A stretch of DNA of 64,000 nucleotides from CAZSSM01 sp964609385 (GTDB taxonomy: Bacteria; Planctomycetota; Planctomycetia; Isosphaerales; Isosphaeraceae). Shown piece after piece: positions 18,243 through 26,260 of this stretch; within the stretch, counting starts at the first letter, position 1; every line of letters starts with the position of its first letter. The translations under genes were made by a program, and so were the position numbers. The notes beneath the pieces were generated by a model, which worked only from the letters and a program-made list of their open reading frames with translations, did not search any database and was not told where the DNA came from. The stretch lies in NCBI GenBank assembly GCA_964609385.1, contig CAZSSM010000029.1:12784-76783 (forward strand), given 5' to 3'.

Positions 18243-19130
18243 TCACCGATCGAAGCAGGTCGACTTTGGAGAAAACCGGATCTGATCCATCCATCGCATA
18301 ATCGTGTCGACCGCGATGGAGGACGACGACTCGAGCATGAGGTCGTGCCCGGCTTCCGGGATGACCACGACCCTTCCACCGGTCAGCTTACCGAGTGCTT
18401 CCCCAACACTCGGAGTGACGGTAGGGTCCTCTGCGCCGAGCACGATGAGCGTCGGGAGTCGACTTGGAGTCGGACGAAGCTGGAGTCCGACGATCTCGCG
18501 GAAGAGTCGGCTCGGCTCGTGCTGCTCTCGGATCCGTGCGTTTGCATGCGCTTTGATCGGTCCGGGCGTGTGTCTGGAGAAAAAGTAGCGGTCGATGAAC
18601 TGTTCATCGTGATAGAGCACCGAGGCATCGCCGGTCGCGAGATATCGCGCGGTCTGGAAAGGGAACTCGAGGAGCAGTCTCCACTGTTTCCTGCGGATCA
18701 CTTCGGGCAGCGGGGCGGCGATGATCACGTTCGCGTTGAGGTCCGACCGGGTCGCCAGGGAAATCGCCAAGAGGCCCCCTAATGAGTGCCCGATGAGGAC
18801 CTTCTGTCCTGGGATCCGGTCGAGTGCGCGTTGGGTGTCTTCCACGTAGTCGGCGTACCCCACGTCGCTCTGAGGCGTCAATCGATGTTCACCTCGGTGG
18901 CCGCGCAGATCGACGAGCGCCACAGGATGGCCAGCCGCGTTGAACGGTCGTTGGAAGTCTTCGAACGCCCAAGCACCGTGGTAGACCCCGTGCACGAAGA
19001 CCAATGTCGGCCGATCGGGCCGGCCGGGGTAAGTTGACACATGACTCGGGCTGATCGGGTTCCATGATCTGAGACTCGCCGAGCGAAGGCGCGTCCGAGA
19101 GCGAGGCGATTCGGGAAACGATCGATTCAT
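18243..19130 (-). CDS. Alpha/beta hydrolase (lipase/esterase-like)
   Basis: 295 aa. Catalytic features: oxyanion region FVHGVYHGAW, nucleophile elbow GHSLGG, acid in LGAEDPTVTP, and histidine in PEAGHDLMLE. No signal peptide, so probably cytoplasmic. It is the last gene of a three-gene operon: its ATG overlaps the TetR stop by 4 nt (ATGA), and the TetR start overlaps the SRPBCC stop by 1 nt. The start could also be somewhat internal, since the first ~30 residues are not conserved-looking. Being co-transcribed with a TetR repressor suggests induction by a small hydrophobic or ester-containing ligand; substrate unknown. Confidence 0.9.
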   Translation of the reverse strand: MNRSFPESPRSRTRLRSASLRSWNPISPSHVSTYPGRPDRPTLVFVHGVYHGAWAFEDFQRPFNAAGHPVALVDLRGHRGEHRLTPQSDVGYADYVEDTQRALDRIPGQKVLIGHSLGGLLAISLATRSDLNANVIIAAPLPEVIRRKQWRLLLEFPFQTARYLATGDASVLYHDEQFIDRYFFSRHTPGPIKAHANARIREQHEPSRLFREIVGLQLRPTPSRLPTLIVLGAEDPTVTPSVGEALGKLTGGRVVVIPEAGHDLMLESSSSIAVDTIMRWMDQIRFSPKSTCFDR

Positions 19131-19735
19131 CCGGCCTCCTCCGCCTTCCAGCCCTCGAGGAGCGACTCGAACAAACGTCTCCAGCGGTCGGCAAACTCAG
19201 GGGTGCTGGGGCTCGTCCCGGTCACGAGTCTCGTGATCTGCGGCAAGAGGAAAGGGAAGGCGAGGATCGCCGTCAGCATGAGGAACAGGCACGGTAGGTC
19301 GGCGTCCTTCGGGAGCAGCCCTCGAGCCTGAAACTCCGTTAATGACTCGACCTGGTGGGCGTAGTAATCGCTTCGGAGCTTCGCGTGAAGCGGCTCGTCG
19401 TCAGGCTGCTCAATCGCCTCACGCAACACGATTCGCGAGAAGAGTGGATTCTCAACAAATCGCCCGACCCAAACGTCAAACAGCTCAGAGAGGTCGTCCG
19501 GCAGATCTTCGAGCAGTCGGAAGCGATCGGCGAAGACCGCGCCCAGGGCTGCCTGGAACAGGCCATCGCGATCCTCGAAATGGCGGTAGACCAGGCTCTT
19601 GTTCACGCCAGCCCGCTTGGCGACCTGCTCGATTCGGACCCCATCCCGGCCGCGCTCGGCGTACTCGGTAACGGCCGCCTTGAGGATCGCTTCATAAGAC
19701 GGAGGTCGCGCCTTCGTACCATCGTCGAGGCTCAT
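19127..19735 (-). CDS. TetR-family transcriptional repressor
   Basis: 202 aa from the ATG giving MSLDDGTKAR; a longer reading of the same frame to 20407 overlaps the neighbouring gene and is spurious. Residues ~10-58 carry the TetR DNA-binding helix-turn-helix (AILKAAVTEYAERGRDGVRIEQVAKRAGVNKSLVYRHFEDRDGLF). The C-terminal ligand-binding part is all-helical. The start codon shares its A with the stop of the upstream SRPBCC gene (TGATG), and the stop overlaps the hydrolase start. A 24-bp palindrome at 20693-20716 in the operon promoter is the likely operator, implying autorepression. Confidence 0.94.
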   Translation of the reverse strand: MSLDDGTKARPPSYEAILKAAVTEYAERGRDGVRIEQVAKRAGVNKSLVYRHFEDRDGLFQAALGAVFADRFRLLEDLPDDLSELFDVWVGRFVENPLFSRIVLREAIEQPDDEPLHAKLRSDYYAHQVESLTEFQARGLLPKDADLPCLFLMLTAILAFPFLLPQITRLVTGTSPSTPEFADRWRRLFESLLEGWKAEEAG

Positions 19736-20649
19736 CAGCACAGCCCCACGGGTCTTCGCTCGCGTCGGGAAGAGATTGGTTCCGAACCATTCTCTCGGCC
19801 GTTGGCCGCGTTGCTCATGTTGGCGATGACTGTCGGGAATGTCCGGAGAGCATTTGCGGTGAGTGCCGGAAGTAAGAGCACCGAGATCGGTCGCGAGATC
19901 GGTACCACATCCCACCAGACACGCACTCGAGAGCCGACGCCCCGCCACTCGACCCGCCAACCGCCGATCATCTCGCGGAACGGGAATGGGAAATCGGGTC
20001 GGTCCGCTTGGAATTCCAGCTCCATAACCATCTGCTCGTCGTCCATGTGGATGGCTTCCCGCCAACACCTCCCGCAATGGTCGCGACATTCGCGAACGGG
20101 CAGGTCCGAAGCAGATGACTCGACGATCGTCGAGCTGGATAGGAACGGAGCATATTGATGAATTGTCCCCGCATCCCGGAGGACTGACCAAAGGGCGTCG
20201 GCGGGCGTGTCGGTCTCGACTTCGATGCAGACCCGCGACCACCCTCTCCTCTGCAAGTCCGGGTGCCGGAACGCCCGATCGATCCCGATCGCTTGCGCCA
20301 CGCTGAACCCAAGGACGATGACGGCAACCCCGCCGACGATCCACCAGCCGGTCGCGGAGAAGAGGCTCGGAGCGAACGCCGCAATCGCCAAGGTTACGGC
20401 GACCCAAAAGAGATCGGCGAGTGTCGCGATGACGGCGAGCTGCATCGAAGCTTTGGAGTCGATGGCCAAATAAATCAGCACTCCAGAATAGGCCAATAAA
20501 CTGAGTCCGACCACTTGGAGCACGACCTCATGAGGAAACTCGATGAGGGTCCCGATCACGCTCGGCAACAGCGTTAGGAGGGCCCCGCTCGTGAATGAGA
20601 ACACGGCGTTGGCCACGAGTGATCCACGCAAAAGGCGGTCTTGCGACAT
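19735..20649 (-). CDS. Membrane protein fused to an SRPBCC/polyketide-cyclase-like domain
   Basis: 304 aa from the ATG giving MSQDRLLRGS, with GAGG 9 nt upstream; the ORF track of this frame extends 13 codons further. Residues ~10-140 contain four hydrophobic spans (LVANAVFSFTSGALLTLL, VVGLSLLAYSGVLIYLA, IATLADLFWVAVTLAIAAF, WWIVGGVAVIVLGFSVA). Residues ~150-290 have the look of a START/SRPBCC fold (VCIEVETDTPADALWSVLRDAGTIHQYAPFL). SRPBCC domains bind hydrophobic ligands. It leads the operon with TetR and the hydrolase. Role inferred: sensing or handling a lipophilic compound at the membrane. Confidence 0.8.
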   Translation of the reverse strand: MSQDRLLRGSLVANAVFSFTSGALLTLLPSVIGTLIEFPHEVVLQVVGLSLLAYSGVLIYLAIDSKASMQLAVIATLADLFWVAVTLAIAAFAPSLFSATGWWIVGGVAVIVLGFSVAQAIGIDRAFRHPDLQRRGWSRVCIEVETDTPADALWSVLRDAGTIHQYAPFLSSSTIVESSASDLPVRECRDHCGRCWREAIHMDDEQMVMELEFQADRPDFPFPFREMIGGWRVEWRGVGSRVRVWWDVVPISRPISVLLLPALTANALRTFPTVIANMSNAANGRENGSEPISSRRERRPVGLC

Positions 20650-20692
20650 GGGATCAGACCTCAGATCGAGGAGGAATGAACAAGGCACCTTT

Positions 20693-20716
20693 TGTAACTG
20701 TAACGTTACCGTTACA
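20693..20716 (-). promoter_or_regulatory. 24-bp operator palindrome in the tetR operon promoter
   Basis: The two 12-bp half-sites GTTACCGTTACA and (opposite strand) GTTACAGTTACA differ at one position, centred between 20704 and 20705. Reading the minus strand, a TTGCAA lies just upstream and TACAGT 17 bp after it, so the palindrome would overlap the -35/-10 spacer, a standard repressor position. It is 44 bp upstream of the first start codon. TetR-family operators commonly look like this; binding by the adjacent TetR is inferred. Confidence 0.75.
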
Positions 20717-20907
20717 ATATTGCAAGGAGCAGCGTTGGTCTATTCCGGCACTGGGTGCGACGATCCCGATCGCCTACAGATCGAAGAATACGCCCGGCGT
20801 GGCTATCCGCATGAGTCGATGCGGACCTCGCTATGCCGATGGCCCAGACAGCCGGTGGTCGACAGCATCGCACGTTGGGTGTCTTCCAACGGCGACGAGT
20901 GATGCAA

Positions 20908-22443
20908 CTATAAATATTGCTTGCGTTCTCGGCTGGAGGGGATCCAAAGCGCCTTGCGGTACTTTGTCACGGTCCGACGCGCGACGGGAAGGCCCTCATC
21001 GCGCAGAGCGTCTCGAAGTTCCTCATCGCTGAGCGGGTTCTGCTTGTCCTCCTTGGCGATAATCTCGGTCAGCTTGAGCTTGATCGTGTCCCAAGCGATC
21101 TCCTCACCATCCTCGTTGACGGTGCCGCCGCCAAAGAATCGCTTGAGCGGGAAGATCCCACGCGGGGTCTGGACCCACTTGTCGTCGACGGCGCGGCTGA
21201 CGGTGGTGACACAAATCCCAACGCGGTCGGCGATCTGCTGCATCTTCAGGGGCTCGATCGATTCGGGGCCCTTGTCCAAGAACGCACGCTGGTGATCGAT
21301 GATCGCTTCGGAGACCTTCAGCAATGTGCTCCGGCGTTGCTCGATCGATTCGATCAACCAACGCGCTGACTGGAGCTTCTCTCTGAGGAACTCGCGGGTC
21401 TTGGGGTCGGCCTTACGGTTTTTGAGCAGGTGCTGATATTGCCTCGAGATCGAGAGCTTCGGGCTGTATTCGTCGGCCAGCCGGACCTGATAGTCCCCGT
21501 TGAGACCGGCCTCGACGATAACGTCGGGAATGACGAGGCGATTGTCATCGCCGCCGTAGGCCGATCCGGGTCGGGGGTTGAGCCGTCGGAGCTGCTCCAA
21601 AGCATCGTAGATGGTCGGGATCGCGATTCCGGTCCGCTTCGCGATCAGGGGAAGCCGGTTCTTCTGGAGGTCGTCGAGATGATTGGCGATGAGTGTCCGG
21701 AGCACATCGGCGTGGGGCATCTCGTCGCGAACTTGAAGGAGCAGGCACTCGGCGGTGGACCGGGCGCCAACGCCGGGCGGCTCGAAGCCTTGAACGATCT
21801 GTAATGCGTGCTCCGCGTCTTCGCGGGTGACAGTTCGGTCGGGGTCGGTCGGTTCGAAATCCCGCGCGATCTCGTCGAGCGAGATCCGCAGATATCCGGC
21901 ATCATCGAGATTGTGAATGATGAACGAAGCCAGGTCACGTTCAGTCGGATCGAGATCGAGGAAGCTGAGCTGATCATCCAAGTCGTCGTGGAGGGTCAAG
22001 GGCCGGGACGCCATGTTTTGCATGGCATCGTGCTTACGGTCGGACTCCTCGGCCAGGGCATCACGGCTGAGCCGTTGCGTGGAGCTGAAATCGTCCCACT
22101 CGAAGTCGTCCATCTGCAGTCCACCGAGGTCGTAGAGCTCTTCGCCCTCGGGAACGGCTTCGAGATCCGGTCCGTCGAGCGAGGCGACTGACTCGGCCTC
22201 ACCTTCAGTTGAGGGCTCTTCGGCCGATTCGTTCGTTCCATCGGCCTCGGCTTCAACCGGTTCCTCGGCAGCGCCGTCGTCCTCGCGTAGGTCAACCAGC
22301 AGTGGGTTCTCGATCAGTTCTTGATCGATCCGCTCCTGGAGGGCCATCAAGGGTAAGACGAGGATCTCCATCGACTGGATCATCCGCGGTGCCATGCGTT
22401 GCCGCATGTCGGTCCGCATCTGCTGAGAAGTATGTAAATGCAT
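20908..22443 (-). CDS. rpoN: RNA polymerase sigma-54 factor
   Basis: 511 aa from the ATG for MHLHTSQQMRTD; upstream codons to 22620 overlap recR and are spurious. Region I (residues 1-48) is Gln/Met/Leu-rich with the characteristic IQSMEILVLPLMALQERIDQELIENPLL. An acidic, low-complexity region II spans ~49-130. The core-binding domain and the HTH (IADRVGICVTTVSRAVDDKWVQTPRGIFPLKRFF) follow. The C-terminal RpoN box reads ARRTVTKYRKAL. It directs -24/-12 promoters together with enhancer-binding ATPases, none of which are in the window. It follows recR by 88 nt on the same strand and may be co-transcribed with the dnaX cluster. Confidence 0.96.
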   Translation of the reverse strand: MHLHTSQQMRTDMRQRMAPRMIQSMEILVLPLMALQERIDQELIENPLLVDLREDDGAAEEPVEAEADGTNESAEEPSTEGEAESVASLDGPDLEAVPEGEELYDLGGLQMDDFEWDDFSSTQRLSRDALAEESDRKHDAMQNMASRPLTLHDDLDDQLSFLDLDPTERDLASFIIHNLDDAGYLRISLDEIARDFEPTDPDRTVTREDAEHALQIVQGFEPPGVGARSTAECLLLQVRDEMPHADVLRTLIANHLDDLQKNRLPLIAKRTGIAIPTIYDALEQLRRLNPRPGSAYGGDDNRLVIPDVIVEAGLNGDYQVRLADEYSPKLSISRQYQHLLKNRKADPKTREFLREKLQSARWLIESIEQRRSTLLKVSEAIIDHQRAFLDKGPESIEPLKMQQIADRVGICVTTVSRAVDDKWVQTPRGIFPLKRFFGGGTVNEDGEEIAWDTIKLKLTEIIAKEDKQNPLSDEELRDALRDEGLPVARRTVTKYRKALWIPSSRERKQYL

Positions 22444-22531
22444 CGTCCTCAACACTTTCGGCCCAAGGCCCGTACGAGGATGGCGAACCCGACCACGTCG
22501 AGGGAAAGCACGATCCAGATCCAGTCTGCGC

Positions 22532-23149
22532 TCAGGAAGGGAGAGGCCGTCGCCCCTGGAAGGCGTCGGAAAGCATCTCTTTGTTGGCAAACTCCAACGT
22601 GTTGCCTGAGGCCAATCCACGAGCCAGCCGAGTGAGGGTCACACCGATCTCGGACAAGTGTTCGGCAACGACCAACGCGGTGCTGTCGCCCTCTAAGGTC
22701 GGATTGGTCGCCAGGATTACCTCGCGAACATCGTGATCGATGACTCGACGCTTCAGAGCAGCGAGGGTCAACTGATCGGCCCCAACTCCTTCCAGGGGTG
22801 AGAGGCGACCCAGCAGTACGTGATACAAGCCTCGGAACGATCCCGAGGCCTCCAACGCCAAAAGATCGCGGCTCTGTTCGACCACGCAGAGGATCGATCG
22901 GTCGCGTCTCGGATCGGAACAGAACACACAGCGCTTGGTTTCGGATTCGGACTCGGTCAAGTGAAAACACTCAACGCAGTAATGGACCCGATCGCGGACC
23001 TCACGGATGGCCTCGGCCAACTTCAGAGCCTCATCGGCCGGAATTTTCAGCAAATGGTGCGCCAAACGTTCGGCTGTCTTGATGCCGATGCCCGGCAAGC
23101 GTTCCAAGGCGGTCACCAGCCGGTTCAACGCCGGATCCGAATCGATCAT
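22532..23149 (-). CDS. recR: Recombination mediator protein RecR
   Basis: 205 aa from the second in-frame ATG (MIDSDPALNRL), the usual length; the ORF start at 23182 adds 11 residues. RecR assists RecO/RecF loading of RecA at gaps. Visible: helix-hairpin-helix LERLPGIGIKTAERLAHHLL, a four-Cys zinc motif (CVEC...CVFC), and the Toprim domain beginning ILCVVEQSRDLLALE with GRLSPLEGVG. The C-terminal part contains TRLARGLASGNTLEFANKEML. It sits in the conserved dnaX-ybaB-recR order, 113 nt after ybaB. Confidence 0.96.
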   Translation of the reverse strand: MIDSDPALNRLVTALERLPGIGIKTAERLAHHLLKIPADEALKLAEAIREVRDRVHYCVECFHLTESESETKRCVFCSDPRRDRSILCVVEQSRDLLALEASGSFRGLYHVLLGRLSPLEGVGADQLTLAALKRRVIDHDVREVILATNPTLEGDSTALVVAEHLSEIGVTLTRLARGLASGNTLEFANKEMLSDAFQGRRPLPS

Positions 23150-23262
23150 CGATGCCCTTGGTCTCCGAGAGGTTGGGAACAACGATTTGTCGAAGTCGGG
23201 ACCGCCCGAATCTGGATCGGATCCCCGACCGAGCCCCCGTGGCGCCGTTGTCTCCCCGAGGA

Positions 23263-23679
23263 TCAGCTCGTGCTTGATCCCGGTCCAGGACCCGATGCCT
23301 GTGGCCCGCTCGTGGGAGCCTCTCCAGAGGGTCCGGTCGGTCCGAAGGGACCTCCAGGGAACATCCCGTCCAGCCCGGGTAGCGGGAAGCCGCCGGCCAG
23401 TGAGCCCAACGACTGCGCTGCCTGCTCCTTGGCCTTGAGCAAGGCCTGATTGACGGCACCCGCGACCAGATCTTCGAGCAGTTCGCGATCACCACGCTCA
23501 AACACCTGCGGATCGATCCGGAGTTCCAGGACTTCAAATCGCCCGTTCACCTTTGCCGTCACCTGGCCTCCGCCCGCCGAGCCCTGGGTTTCGATCTGAG
23601 CCAGCGACTCGTTGACTGACTCCCGGATTTTGCCCGCATTTTTTAAGAGGTCGGCCAACTGGCCCAGATTCCCAAGCAT
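23263..23679 (-). CDS. YbaB/EbfC-family nucleoid-associated protein
   Basis: 138 aa. The first ~95 residues fit the family (LGQLADLLKNAGKIRESVNESLAQIETQGSAGGGQVTAKVNGRFEVLELRIDP), a small dimeric DNA-binding protein. The last ~45 residues are an unusual Gly/Pro/Ser-rich tail (FPGGPFGPTGPSG) that standard members of about 105 aa lack. It lies between dnaX and recR, as in most bacteria. Function in chromosome organisation is known for the family and inferred here. Confidence 0.94.
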   Translation of the reverse strand: MLGNLGQLADLLKNAGKIRESVNESLAQIETQGSAGGGQVTAKVNGRFEVLELRIDPQVFERGDRELLEDLVAGAVNQALLKAKEQAAQSLGSLAGGFPLPGLDGMFPGGPFGPTGPSGEAPTSGPQASGPGPGSSTS

Positions 23680-23828
23680 CTCCGTACTCCTCGTGCGAGC
23701 GATCTTTGACGCAACGCGTCGATGTCTGGGCCGAGGTCATGCGTCGGGAACCCCGCCTGACCCATCTTCTTGACGATACGGAGGTCTCAATCAGAACGAA
23801 CACGACCGCGATCGAGGCTACTCCGAAA

Positions 23829-25745
23829 TTAGTCGGATGTCGAGGAATCCCGATCGCCGGAGTCGGATTCGGCCCGAACCAATCGCGCCTGGAACCGGTC
23901 CTGGAGTTCCCGAATCAGAGGATCGTTTTCCAGCGTCGAGACCGAACCGGGTTCGTCGGAACGAGATGGATCCGTCGAAGACGTTGGAGCAGAAGAGACC
24001 TCGGACTCAACAACCGGTGGCACTCTCGAACCGGTCGGTTCGAATGTGATCGTCCAGGGACCAGTTTCTAGGAGACGGTCCAACGATCGACTCACCCTCG
24101 AAAGGACCTCATTCGACTCACAGAGACTTCTAACCCAACTATAGCCCTCTTTAGGGATGATGACCAGAGTATTTGGCCTGAAAATTGCATGCGGGGACGT
24201 GTGCTGGAGCCAGGCTCTCGCCTCACCTTCGAGGCTCTCTAAAAGAAGAGGCCAGACATCCTGGACGCGTTCGAGGTCCGGTTCGCTTGCCGAGTTGGCC
24301 TGTTTGGACATCCCGCTCGATGACGTTGAGAATCGTCCGACAGGCTTGGTGTCCGAAACGGACGTGCTCAGAGGTTCAGCGGTTCGCTCGGCCGTTTTTT
24401 TTTGCGGGCTGGGGCTGGGTCGGCTCGAGGTCGAGCCATGACGCTTGGTCGACTCGGAGCTAGCGGTCTCGGGAGACTGATCGTCTTTCGCCGAGGTCAG
24501 GGCACCGATCAGGTCAGAGAGGTCCTGGAGCTGGGCGAGCCGGGCGGTCCGAACCAGGGCCAACTCGACGAGGACTCGCGCGTGCGGGCTTCCTCGGAGT
24601 CGGCCACGCGCTTCATCGAGCACCTGAAGGCCCGCCAGCACGGCGTCGAGCGACCAACTCTTGGAGAGCGTTTGCAATGGCTCATTCAGATTGGGACCGG
24701 CATCGATGAGGTTGTCTGGGGCACCGGCGGCGAGGACCATCAGGTCGCGGAGTCGACCGATCAGACTCAGGAGCAAGTCGTTCGGCTGGATCCCCTGACG
24801 GATCGCGTGGTCGGTTCGCAGGAGGACGGCGCCGGGATCGTTGGCGGCCATGGCCTGAAGAAGGTCCAGGATCAGGTCGTCGCCAGGGAGGCCTAAGACT
24901 TCCTGCACACGCTCCAGGCTGAGCCGACCGGTCCCCGAGGCCAGCAGGTGCTCCAGGGCTGACTGGGCGTCGCGCATCGAACCGCCGGCGCGTCGGGCTA
25001 AGGCTTGCAAGGCTTCCGGATCGGTCTCGATCGACTCGGTCCGACAGATCCGACCCAAGTGATCGGCAATGACCTCGGTCCGCATCGGGGCGAGGTCGAA
25101 CCTCTGGCAGCGCGAGAGGACCGTCACGGGGATCTTGCCCGGCTCAGTGGTGGCGAAGACGAACTTGACGTGTGGGGGTGGCTCCTCCAGCGTCTTCAAT
25201 AGCGCGTTGAATGCGCCAGTGGAGAGCATGTGGACTTCGTCGATGTAATAGATCTTGTACCGTGATCGGCTCGGGCGCAGCGCGGCGTTTTGCCGGAGAT
25301 CGCGGACCGCCTCAACGCCATTATTACTGGCCCCGTCGATCTCGAGGACGTCCAGGTCACCATCTCCTTGAGAGATCGCTTGACAACTGGCGCAGACTTG
25401 GCATGGCTTCGTCGTCGGTCCATCAGCCTGGAGACAGTTCAAGCATTTGGCGAAGATCCGGGCCAGCGACGTCTTACCCACACCCCGCGTCCCGCAGAAG
25501 AGGTAGGCGTGGCTGATCCGTCGCTGTTCGATCGCATGGCGAAGCGCATCAACGACATGATCCTGGCCAAGGACTTCCTCGAAGCTTTGGGGACGATAGC
25601 GTCGAGCAACTACGGTGTAGGACCCCCGACTCTCCTGACCGAGGGCCGACGGTGCGGATGGCCCGCTCGTCGAAGGTGATCGCGACTCCGACGTCGAAAG
25701 TTCCTCGATCTCTGAAGCGCCACGCCCCGCTGCTTTCTTGGCCAA
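23829..25745 (-). CDS. dnaX: DNA polymerase III subunit tau/gamma
   Basis: 638 aa. The start is a TTG preceded by GAGGAG at 8 nt, and the first ~40 residues are Ser-rich before the conserved TVVARRYRPQSFEEVLGQDHV. Clamp-loader AAA+ motifs: GTRGVGKTSLARIFAKCLNC (Walker A), the four-Cys zinc site (CLNC...CQVCASC), DEVHMLS (Walker B) and ATTEPGKIPVTVLSRCQRFD. The C-terminal tau region is low-complexity followed by a folded segment (VWPLLLESLEGEARAWL). Nine consecutive A residues in the coding strand (24395-24403, codons 448-451) make a slippage site; both other frames stop within 6-8 codons, so a ~456-aa gamma-like form is predicted. It probably shares a transcript with ybaB and recR. Confidence 0.96.
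   Translation of the reverse strand: MAKKAAGRGASEIEELSTSESRSPSTSGPSAPSALGQESRGSYTVVARRYRPQSFEEVLGQDHVVDALRHAIEQRRISHAYLFCGTRGVGKTSLARIFAKCLNCLQADGPTTKPCQVCASCQAISQGDGDLDVLEIDGASNNGVEAVRDLRQNAALRPSRSRYKIYYIDEVHMLSTGAFNALLKTLEEPPPHVKFVFATTEPGKIPVTVLSRCQRFDLAPMRTEVIADHLGRICRTESIETDPEALQALARRAGGSMRDAQSALEHLLASGTGRLSLERVQEVLGLPGDDLILDLLQAMAANDPGAVLLRTDHAIRQGIQPNDLLLSLIGRLRDLMVLAAGAPDNLIDAGPNLNEPLQTLSKSWSLDAVLAGLQVLDEARGRLRGSPHARVLVELALVRTARLAQLQDLSDLIGALTSAKDDQSPETASSESTKRHGSTSSRPSPSPQKKTAERTAEPLSTSVSDTKPVGRFSTSSSGMSKQANSASEPDLERVQDVWPLLLESLEGEARAWLQHTSPHAIFRPNTLVIIPKEGYSWVRSLCESNEVLSRVSRSLDRLLETGPWTITFEPTGSRVPPVVESEVSSAPTSSTDPSRSDEPGSVSTLENDPLIRELQDRFQARLVRAESDSGDRDSSTSD
24395..24403 (-). promoter_or_regulatory. 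A9 slippage/frameshift site inside dnaX
   Basis: On the coding strand the codons are CAA AAA AAA ACG (Q448-T451). A shift to the -1 frame, or one extra A in the transcript, gives AAC and a TGA after six codons. A shift to the +1 frame stops after eight codons. Thermus thermophilus dnaX uses an A9 run for transcriptional slippage to make gamma, and E. coli uses A AAA AAG for ribosomal frameshifting. Use here is inferred from position and the flanking stops. Confidence 0.75.
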
Positions 25746-25994
25746 GCCGTCGACTCCTCAAAGGTCGCAGGTTCGGCATCGGGGTGTTCTTCACCGATCG
25801 CTGATACCCCGAACTGTGCCGGAGGTCACGATATCCGTCACCGCTCGAGCCGACAACCCGGTGATCTCACTCGGCATCGAGGTCCGTTTAAGGCTCGTGC
25901 CATCGTGAATTCATCCGATCTGGATCCTGAAATCAGATGGCCTCGATGCGGATCGGCTCCCTCGATCCAGTTGGACCATCTTCAGGACGGCCGT

Positions 25995-26121
25995 GAGCCT
26001 CGGGTGAACCGGGGAGGATCTCCCAGGAACATGGTTGCAATGCTTATGGCTGCTGTGTTCCCACCCTGACCAGGTTCACACGCTTCCATAACATGGGCCC
26101 CCCCCGATTCACCCGAGGCTC
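25995..26121 (-). ncRNA. ffs: 4.5S-type signal recognition particle RNA
   Basis: Read on the minus strand, the region folds into one long hairpin. Its ends GAGCCTCGGGTGAA and TTCACCCGAGGCTC are perfectly complementary. The apex contains CTGGTCAGGGTGGGAACAC then AGCAGCCATAAGC, the conserved domain IV signature: a GGAA tetraloop closed by GTG/CAC and the asymmetric AGCAGCC side that binds Ffh. The length of ~127 nt is slightly above typical small bacterial SRP RNAs, so the mature ends may lie inside. An ffs gene beside dnaX is common in bacteria. A run of eight G near the 5' side is notable. Confidence 0.92.
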
Positions 26122-26260
26122 ACAAACCATCTGACAAACCTCACTCAAAGCGAGGTGTTCGTACAGATCTCAAGTGCAAATCCGATGCACGCGGATGATT
26201 CGGTCTCTGTCGACTGACAATTCTAAGCGTTATCATCTGGGGGGACAAGCGTTGGAGCCA

